Of a stretch of DNA of 33,945 nucleotides, positions 29,797 through 33,945 are shown in pieces. The position numbers were made by a program, and so were the translations under genes. Under the pieces are notes generated by a model. The model was given only the letters and a program-made list of their open reading frames with translations. It was not told where the DNA came from and did not search any database. The DNA is from Candidatus Zambryskibacteria bacterium RIFCSPLOWO2_02_FULL_39_26 (GTDB taxonomy: Bacteria > Patescibacteriota > Minisyncoccia > Phycocordibacterales > DATDWN01). Numbering within the stretch: position 1 is the stretch's first letter; each line of letters opens with the position of its first letter. The stretch spans positions 1-33,945 of the forward strand of contig MHWN01000011.1 in the NCBI GenBank assembly GCA_001825395.1. Direction: 5' to 3'.

Positions 29797-29826
29797 ATTA
29801 TACTATAATCATTCCTCATTTGTCAA
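29797..29826 (-). promoter_or_regulatory. Consensus promoter of the GC-rich orphan gene
   Basis: On the minus strand a perfect TTGACA (29826-29821), an 18-bp spacer and a perfect TATAAT (29802-29797). A DnaA-box sequence TTATCCACA (29831-29839) lies just upstream. Confidence 0.85.
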
Positions 29827-29869
29827 CGAGTTATCCACAGTTTGGCTAATAATATAGCTTTAATAGGAA

Positions 29870-29904
29870 AAGGGCCAACCGTAGGTACGTAGTTGACCCT
29901 TTTT
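29870..29904. terminator. Bidirectional hairpin terminator
   Basis: AAGGGCCAAC and GTTGACCCTT (10 bp, one G-U pair) with a 12-nt loop have T runs on both strands. On the minus strand it ends the orphan gene at 29923-30135. Confidence 0.7.
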
Positions 29905-29922
29905 ACTTGCAGGTAGGTTGCG

Positions 29923-30135
29923 TCATGCTGTCTCCATTTGGAGTTCTGCCAGCCTTCGTTCTCTCATGATTTCAGAAACCTTTTGTTTGACCTCATGAAC
30001 CGCTGTCGGTTCAATGTAGCCAGCTTTGAAGATTTCCGCCATCATGATTCCGTGGAATTTGGAAGCCATTCTGACTCCTTCACCATGACGCTCGATTGCC
30101 ATGGCGATTTCCAGGGGTGTTTTCATTCTCACCAC
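29923..30135 (-). CDS. Small helical orphan protein
   Basis: The protein is 70 aa from a GTG at 30135; an ATG at 30126 is an alternative. The strong SD AAAGGAGGTGA lies about 10 nt upstream of the GTG. The product is predicted to be almost wholly helical (PLEIAMAIERHGEGVRMASK ... EVKQKVSEIMRERRLAEL). It has its own promoter and terminator. The family is not recognised. Confidence 0.6.
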   Translation of the reverse strand: MVRMKTPLEIAMAIERHGEGVRMASKFHGIMMAEIFKAGYIEPTAVHEVKQKVSEIMRERRLAELQMETA

Positions 30136-30165
30136 GACTACCTCACCTCCTTTCCTCTAAGTAGA

Positions 30166-30194
30166 ATTTTATTACGAACCTAAAATTTCGTCAA
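30166..30194 (-). promoter_or_regulatory. Promoter of the small helical orphan gene
   Basis: On the minus strand TTGACG (30194-30189), a 17-bp spacer and TAAAAT (30171-30166). It overlaps the last codons of yqeY. Confidence 0.7.
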
Positions 30195-30630
30195 CTACCG
30201 ATTTTACCAGATTGCCATCCGCCTTTCCTTTGAGCTCTTTCATAATTGCGCTCATAAGCTGTCCAGATTTAGATTTATCAGTTATAGCCATTTCATTTTT
30301 CTTTGCTTCTGCAATCTTCAGCACCTCATCTTTGGACATTTGTGCCGGAAGATATGTTTCAAGTATCGCCAGTTCTGCCTTTTCGCTGTCAGCCAAGTCG
30401 TTCCGACCACCTTTGGTAAATTGATCGATGGAGTCTTTTCTCTGATTAACTCCACGGCGGATAACATTCAAGGCCTCATCGTCCGAGAGCTCCCCATCAG
30501 GCATTCTTTTAAGCGACACAAGCTCGTTTGTAAATCCTGCCACAAGTCCTCGAATGACTCCTAGTCGGATAGTATCTTTGGCCTTCATCGCTTCTTTTAT
30601 CTCTTCCCTTATTTGTTGATGTAACTTCAT
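30172..30630 (-). CDS. yqeY: GatB/YqeY domain protein
   Basis: The protein is 152 aa, the usual length. It begins MKLHQQIREEIKEAMKAKDTIRLGVIR, then has DDEALNVIRRGVNQRKDSIDQF and ends with the small C-terminal helical domain (SGQLMSAIMKELKGKADGNLV). It is homologous to the tRNA-binding tail of amidotransferase GatB, but the stand-alone role is not settled. An extended -10 lies 8 nt upstream of the ATG. Confidence 0.92.
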   Translation of the reverse strand: MKLHQQIREEIKEAMKAKDTIRLGVIRGLVAGFTNELVSLKRMPDGELSDDEALNVIRRGVNQRKDSIDQFTKGGRNDLADSEKAELAILETYLPAQMSKDEVLKIAEAKKNEMAITDKSKSGQLMSAIMKELKGKADGNLVKSVVDEILGS

Positions 30631-30638
30631 ACTAATAG

Positions 30639-30647
30639 ATTATCACA
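30639..30647 (-). promoter_or_regulatory. Extended -10 of yqeY
   Basis: On the minus strand TGTGATAAT is followed by 8 nt and the ATG at 30630, predicting a 1-2-nt leader. Confidence 0.5.
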
Positions 30648-30660
30648 ATATTTTATTTTT

Positions 30661-30669
30661 TGGTAGAAT
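30661..30669 (+). promoter_or_regulatory. Extended -10 of rmuC (predicts a leaderless mRNA)
   Basis: TGGTAGAAT is followed by 6 nt and the ATG at 30676. The in-frame ATG at 30670 directly follows the -10 and could not be in the transcript. Confidence 0.6.
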
Positions 30670-30675
30670 ATGGTT

Positions 30676-31722
30676 ATGGAACCAACAACTATTATTTTTC
30701 TAATCATTGCTTTGTCCATAGGTTTTGTCCTAGCTTATTTTTTACGCCCGAAACAAGAGGGAAGTGACGAGACAGGTCTCAAACTTATCCTCCAGCAGAT
30801 AAACGAGCTAAACCGCGTGGTGGATTCCAAAATAGGCGAAAGCGCCAAACAAATGAACGAATCTGTGCGAAGCCAGCTAGGGGAATCGGCCAAGTTAATC
30901 CGAGAGGTAACTCAAGGTTTGACCAAATTAGACGAAACAAACCGCCAAGTGGTTTCCTTTGCCGACCAGCTTCAAAATTTGCAGGACATATTGAAAAATC
31001 CAAAACAGCGCGGAATTTTGGGAGAGTACTATCTTGAAACACTCTTGAAAAATGTTTTAGCCCCAAGTCAGTACCAGATGCAGTATGGATTCAAAAACGG
31101 GGAGGTTGTAGACGCGGTGGTTTTTGTTAAAGATAAAATAATCCCGGTTGATTCAAAATTTTCACTGGAAAACTACAACCGTATGATTGAGACTGCCGAC
31201 ACCACCGAAAAATCACGACTTGAGAAACTTTTTGTAAATGATTTGAAACTTCGCATTACTGAAACTTCAAAATATATTAGGCCAGAAGAGGGGACAATGG
31301 ATTTTGCATTTATGTTTATTCCTCATGAGGCGATTTATTATGACTTACTTATAAACAAAATCGGCGCCATTACCGAAGATACAGAGAACTTGATACAGAG
31401 AGCTGCTGGTAAGTACAAGGTGATAATTGTTTCGCCCACATCTTTTCTCGCATATTTGCAAACAGTTTTACAAGGTCTTAAGGCAATGCAAATTGAAGAG
31501 AAAACCAAAGAAATTCAAAAAAATGTAGCAAACTTAATGAACCACTTGAAAAGCTACGAAGAGTATCATAACAAGCTCGGCACATCGCTTGGCACAGTCG
31601 TGAGTCATTTCAATAGTGGCAGTAAGGAATTTAAAAAAATAGACAAAGATATTGTCCGCATAACAGGGGATTCGGTTGGATTTGAGCCTTCTCTTCTAGA
31701 AAAACCAGATACTGAAGAGTAG
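30676..31722 (+). CDS. rmuC: DNA recombination protein RmuC
   Basis: The protein is 348 aa from the ATG at 30676, chosen because the ATG at 30670 abuts the -10 box. An N-terminal membrane helix (about 3-20) and a coiled coil (about 30-105) precede the RmuC core, KNPKQRGILGEYYLETLLKN ... YGFKNGEVVDAVVFVKDKIIPVDSKF, a restriction-endonuclease-like fold with Asp and DSK residues. It limits inversions between short inverted repeats, which are abundant in this window. Confidence 0.9.
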   Translation: MEPTTIIFLIIALSIGFVLAYFLRPKQEGSDETGLKLILQQINELNRVVDSKIGESAKQMNESVRSQLGESAKLIREVTQGLTKLDETNRQVVSFADQLQNLQDILKNPKQRGILGEYYLETLLKNVLAPSQYQMQYGFKNGEVVDAVVFVKDKIIPVDSKFSLENYNRMIETADTTEKSRLEKLFVNDLKLRITETSKYIRPEEGTMDFAFMFIPHEAIYYDLLINKIGAITEDTENLIQRAAGKYKVIIVSPTSFLAYLQTVLQGLKAMQIEEKTKEIQKNVANLMNHLKSYEEYHNKLGTSLGTVVSHFNSGSKEFKKIDKDIVRITGDSVGFEPSLLEKPDTEE

Positions 31723-31729
31723 AGAAACC

Positions 31730-31758
31730 TTGCCTTTTTGGGCTGTTTTTGTTATATT
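31730..31758 (+). promoter_or_regulatory. Promoter of rplU
   Basis: TTGCCT (31730-31735), a 17-bp spacer ending TGT, and TATATT (31753-31758). The ATG at 31768 leaves about a 3-nt leader. Confidence 0.65.
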
Positions 31759-31767
31759 TTGCGGGTT

Positions 31768-32109
31768 ATGAAAAATGAGTTTGCAGTTATAAATACAGGA
31801 GGCAAACAATACAAAGTCTCTAAGGGCGATGTTATTAAGATTGAAAAGCTCTCCGCCAAAGGCGGACCAGCCTCTGGCTGGAAGGTGGGAGACAAGATTG
31901 TTTTTGATAAAGTTATGCTTGTGGAAGACGGTAAAGACACCACCATCGGTACTCCTTACATCAAAGAAGCCAAAGTTGAAGCAACTCTTTCAGAAATCGG
32001 CAGAAACAAAACTGTTGAGGTAATTAAATACAAGCAAAAAAGCAGATATTTCAAAAAGTATGGCCATAGACAGCCTTGGTTTAAGGTAACCATAAGCGCA
32101 ATTAAGTAG
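31768..32109 (+). CDS. rplU: 50S ribosomal protein bL21
   Basis: The protein is 113 aa from the ATG at 31768 (MKNEFAVINTGGKQYKVSKGD). The C-terminal rRNA-binding motif is KYKQKSRYFKKYGHRQPWFKVTI. At about residues 30-40 the stretch SAKGGPASGW looks like an insertion; it is encoded by two adjacent perfect hairpins (31852-31881). The usual partner rpmA does not follow. Confidence 0.93.
   Translation: MKNEFAVINTGGKQYKVSKGDVIKIEKLSAKGGPASGWKVGDKIVFDKVMLVEDGKDTTIGTPYIKEAKVEATLSEIGRNKTVEVIKYKQKSRYFKKYGHRQPWFKVTISAIK
31852..31881 (+). repeat. Tandem hairpins inside rplU
   Basis: TCCGCC-AAA-GGCGGA (31852-31866) is followed without a gap by CCAGCC-TCT-GGCTGG (31867-31881). Both are perfect 6-bp stems with 3-nt loops, and together they are 30 nt, exactly ten codons. 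Confidence 0.75.
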
Positions 32110-32148
32110 AACGCCTCCGCCAGGGAGGTTGTTTTATTGGCGGTTTTT
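32110..32148 (+). terminator. Terminator of rplU
   Basis: AACGCCTCC pairs with GGAGGttGTT, followed by TT. Alternatively CCGCC (from 32117) pairs with GGCGG before TTTTT. It overlaps the recR stop region. Confidence 0.6.
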
Positions 32149-32802
32149 CAGGGCGTTTTTGATTGTTTCGGAGTCGGAGTATTCAAGCTCGGTGCCGGTT
32201 GAGAGTCCTCGGCCGAGAATGGATATTTTAATCCTGTCAAAGGTGCCCTTTGACAGGATTCCCCTCAAATAAGAAAGGGTATTTTCTCCTTCAGGATTGT
32301 AGTTTAGGGCGATAATAATTTCCGACAATCCATCTTTGATTCTCTCATCTAAAATTTCCAAAAGGTTTTTTTGGCGAATTCGTTTTTCCGGATTCTTCTC
32401 AAGGATAGGTACTGTGCCACCAAGTATAAAATAATAACCGTTGTAAGCTTTAGTTTTTTCAATGTTTTCAAAATCAACATCGTGGGAGATAAGCATCAAA
32501 GACTTCTTGTCTCTACTTTCATCACGACAAGTTGGACAAATGTTAGACACTCGGTGTCTAACATTTGTACCGTTCGCTTGCTTGCCCTTACTTGAGGTTG
32601 CAGGTGTCTGTATGTGAGGGAAAAACCGAAAGCAAGTATCACATGAGTGAACCGTTGCTCTGACTTCGCTTATGAGTTTAGCCAGGTCACTCCCATAACT
32701 CGGGTTTCTATTTAACAAAAAATACACAAACCTTTTTGCCTGCCTCGGCCCTATTCCGGGGAATTCTTTGAAAAGTTCTATGAGTCGTTGTGTATTGTCC
32801 AT
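32134..32802 (-). CDS. recR: Recombination mediator RecR with an enlarged zinc finger
   Basis: The protein is 222 aa; E. coli RecR is 201. The N-terminal helix-hairpin-helix is FPGIGPRQAKRFVYFL. The zinc finger is C-x2-C and C-x2-C (CDTC ... CPTC), but 31 residues separate the pairs instead of about 8. The Toprim domain includes LMLISHDVDFENIEK and IIIALNYNPEGENTLSYL. It loads RecA at gaps with RecO/RecF. The extra zinc-finger sequence contains a perfect 15-bp palindrome. An extended -10 lies 7 nt before the ATG. Confidence 0.93.
   Translation of the reverse strand: MDNTQRLIELFKEFPGIGPRQAKRFVYFLLNRNPSYGSDLAKLISEVRATVHSCDTCFRFFPHIQTPATSSKGKQANGTNVRHRVSNICPTCRDESRDKKSLMLISHDVDFENIEKTKAYNGYYFILGGTVPILEKNPEKRIRQKNLLEILDERIKDGLSEIIIALNYNPEGENTLSYLRGILSKGTFDRIKISILGRGLSTGTELEYSDSETIKNALKNRQ
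32536..32568 (-). repeat. Perfect 15-bp palindrome inside recR
   Basis: ACAAATGTTAGACAC (32536-32550), loop TCG, then the exact complement (32554-32568). It is in frame and encodes part of the enlarged zinc-finger loop, including NVRHRVSN. Confidence 0.85.
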
Positions 32803-32809
32803 CGAGTTG

Positions 32810-32818
32810 ATTATAGCA
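32810..32818 (-). promoter_or_regulatory. Extended -10 of recR (predicts a nearly leaderless mRNA)
   Basis: On the minus strand TGCTATAAT is followed by 7 nt and the ATG at 32802. Confidence 0.6.
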
Positions 32819-32824
32819 AATAAT

Positions 32825-32852
32825 TTGCTTAAATTTAGCTTTTTGATAGTAT
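32825..32852 (+). promoter_or_regulatory. Promoter of the small orphan gene at 32872
   Basis: TTGCTT (32825-32830), a 16-bp spacer and TAGTAT (32847-32852). Confidence 0.5.
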
Positions 32853-32871
32853 CAGTGTCGGAGGAGATTGT

Positions 32872-33135
32872 ATGGCAAAGAGAGCCAAACGAGCCAAATC
32901 AGAGCCGGTTCGAGCCAAGATGTACGGATTCCTTCGTCGGAAAGATCTCACGCCGGGGACAGAGGTATTCAACATCATCAGCAATAAGGACGGCAAGGTT
33001 GTTCGTCGGCCAAATGCCTGGGTCGTCTTCGTTCGTGTGGATGGGCGGACTCGTTATGGCGGAGTGGTCCCGTGGTCACTTCGAAATGTTCGCAGGCCCT
33101 CTGATTATGAAGACATTCCTGGTCCACATCTGTAA
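32872..33135 (+). CDS. Small basic orphan protein
   Basis: The protein is 87 aa with a Lys/Arg-rich N-terminus (AKRAKRAKSEPVRAK) and a beta-rich body (TEVFNIISNKDGKVVRR, AWVVFVRVDGRTRYGG). The ATG has a strong SD (GGAGGAG, 5 nt upstream). It has its own promoter and terminator and is richer in GC than recR or dnaB beside it. The family is unknown; nucleic-acid binding is possible. Confidence 0.65.
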   Translation: MAKRAKRAKSEPVRAKMYGFLRRKDLTPGTEVFNIISNKDGKVVRRPNAWVVFVRVDGRTRYGGVVPWSLRNVRRPSDYEDIPGPHL

Positions 33136-33154
33136 GTATCGGAATTTCAATCAG

Positions 33155-33176
33155 CCCGCCGAGGGAACTCGGCGGG
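33155..33176 (+). terminator. Terminator of the small basic orphan gene
   Basis: A perfect 9-bp stem CCCGCCGAG-GGAA-CTCGGCGGG is followed by TTCGTCTT. Confidence 0.75.
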
Positions 33177-33218
33177 TTCGTCTTAAAATAGAAATACAAA
33201 TAGAATACATTCTTTTTA

Positions 33219-33256
33219 TTTTAGCATTAGTAAGCGGTCGCACACTAATGCTAAAA
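33219..33256 (+). repeat. Perfect 13-bp AT-rich inverted repeat
   Basis: TTTTAGCATTAGT (33219-33231) and its complement (33244-33256) with a 12-nt GC-rich loop. No T run follows on either strand, so its role is unclear. Confidence 0.6.
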
Positions 33257-33279
33257 GTTTATAAAAAAATATGAACATG

Positions 33280-33345
33280 AAAATAAATACGAATAAATTC
33301 AGTTCGTAGTTATTTGTATCATTCGATTAAATTCGTAACATTCGG
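33280..33345 (-). repeat. Second copy of the ACGAAT/ATTCGT word repeat
   Basis: The spacer downstream of dnaB holds ACGAAT, TTCGT and several ATTCG words in both orientations, like 17591-17677 but at the 3' end of a gene. Confidence 0.5.
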
Positions 33346-33349
33346 ATAT

Positions 33350-33945
33350 TTAAAACTCACTAAACTCTTTTTCGACTCCGCCGTATTTGGATTTATCAAT
33401 AGACTGGAATGTGGCCTTCTTTTCGTTGAAAAATAGTTCCACTTTTCCGGTTTCTCCGTTTCGGTGTTTTTCTATCAAAATTTCGGCGATGTTTGTTTTT
33501 TCTTCGGCTTCCTTGTATTTATCTTCGCGGTGAATGAACATAACCACATCGGCATCCTGTTCAAGGGCTCCGGAGTCGCGCAAGTCCGAGAGGCGAGGAC
33601 GACCGCCGCGACTTTCCACCGCACGGGAGAGTTGTGAGAGAGCCAAGACCGGCACATCAAGTTCGCGAGCCAAACTTTTAAGCGAGCGAGAAATTTCCGT
33701 GGTCTGTTGAACCAGGTTGTCATTTTTGTTTTGGGATGTTGGGAGCATCAGTTGAAGATAATCCACCACGATAAGACCCAACCCCTTTTCGCTTTTTAAT
33801 CTACGAGCGATTGAGCGCATTTTCAAAATATTATTTCCAGGCTGATCGTCTATGTAAATTGGCGCGCCGCTTAATTTGTCTAATGATTCTCGTATTGCTT
33901 CAAAATCGTTTTGGCGAGAAAGTTTTCCTGTGCGCAATTTCCAAG
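33350..33945 (-). CDS. dnaB: Replicative DNA helicase DnaB (partial, N-terminus off window)
   Basis: About 198 C-terminal residues are present, open to the window edge. The RecA-like motor shows WKLRTGKL, LIVVDYLQLM (Walker B), LARELDVPVLALSQLSRAVESR (motif H3), RPRLSDLRDSGALEQDADVVMFIHR (motif H4 and Arg finger region) and the C-terminal EILIEKHRNGETGKVELFF. The Walker A lies outside. It unwinds DNA at the fork. Confidence 0.95.
   Translation of the reverse strand, partial: WKLRTGKLSRQNDFEAIRESLDKLSGAPIYIDDQPGNNILKMRSIARRLKSEKGLGLIVVDYLQLMLPTSQNKNDNLVQQTTEISRSLKSLARELDVPVLALSQLSRAVESRGGRPRLSDLRDSGALEQDADVVMFIHREDKYKEAEEKTNIAEILIEKHRNGETGKVELFFNEKKATFQSIDKSKYGGVEKEFSEF

Noticed and set aside
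29506-29849. Plus-strand frames in the GC-rich segment
   Set aside because: The promoter, SD and terminator all point to the minus strand; the plus-strand frames are antisense shadows.
32768-33274. 168-codon frame over the recR start and the small orphan gene
   Set aside because: It overlaps the recR promoter and start and the SD-supported gene at 32872, and has no recognisable protein features.
1-33945. CRISPR array, prophage or insertion sequence with transposase
   Set aside because: No regularly spaced direct repeats, phage structural genes or transposase/integrase motifs were found.

Overview
The window looks like a piece of a small, AT-rich genome of the Patescibacteria/CPR (Parcubacteria-like) type. 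This is an inference from gene content and style. Housekeeping genes are short and densely packed (a ProRS without its editing insertion, a shortened MreD-like protein, single-subunit remnants). Most lack Shine-Dalgarno sites, a tRNA carries a group I intron, and a DUF5667 protein is paired with an ECF sigma factor. No 16S rRNA or other decisive taxonomic marker is present.

Layout. 1-2282: an envelope-stress-like module, with a partial DUF5667 membrane protein and an ECF sigma factor on the minus strand and a divergent secreted Fn3-like protein. 2283-7021: accessory genes, namely small orphan proteins with strong SD sites, a possible PD-(D/E)XK nuclease-like protein, a phosphoribosyltransferase, a secreted protein and a large DUF4153/4173-like membrane protein. 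7052-7381: tRNA-Asn(GUU) split by a 255-nt group I intron. 7481-12347: hibernation factor hpf, a 54-aa membrane protein, then the minus-strand cluster PEGA protein-priA-def-fmt. 12369-15989: mreB1, holB, frr, rseP. 16055-16311: a strongly promoted structured RNA, followed by proS. 17678-21498: the elongasome operon mreB2-mreC-mreD-mrdA. 21504-21660: a structured repeat element, followed by greA and lysS. 23686-24273: a complex intergenic region with a pseudoknotted RNA, a perfect 20-bp palindrome with a DnaA-box sequence, and a promoter flanked by MraZ-type repeats. 24274-27738: division cluster mraZ-rsmH-ftsL-ftsI. 27775-33945: tRNA-Glu, two membrane proteins, cmk, small orphan genes, yqeY, rmuC, rplU, recR and the C-terminal part of dnaB.

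How it works together. The core is cell-wall growth and division (two MreBs, MreC/D, two class B PBPs, MraZ/RsmH) interleaved with translation (def, fmt, frr, proS, lysS, greA, rplU, hpf, yqeY) and DNA maintenance (priA-like, holB, recR, rmuC, dnaB).

Most notable: (i) a recurrent extended -10 box lying 6-10 nt before the ATG, predicting leaderless mRNAs for most conserved genes, while the small orphan genes have canonical -35/-10 promoters, strong SD sites and terminators; (ii) two unidentified structured RNAs; (iii) a PriA whose helicase motifs are all gone; (iv) palindromic insertions inside recR and rplU reading frames; (v) word-built AT-rich inverted repeats that end at start codons.
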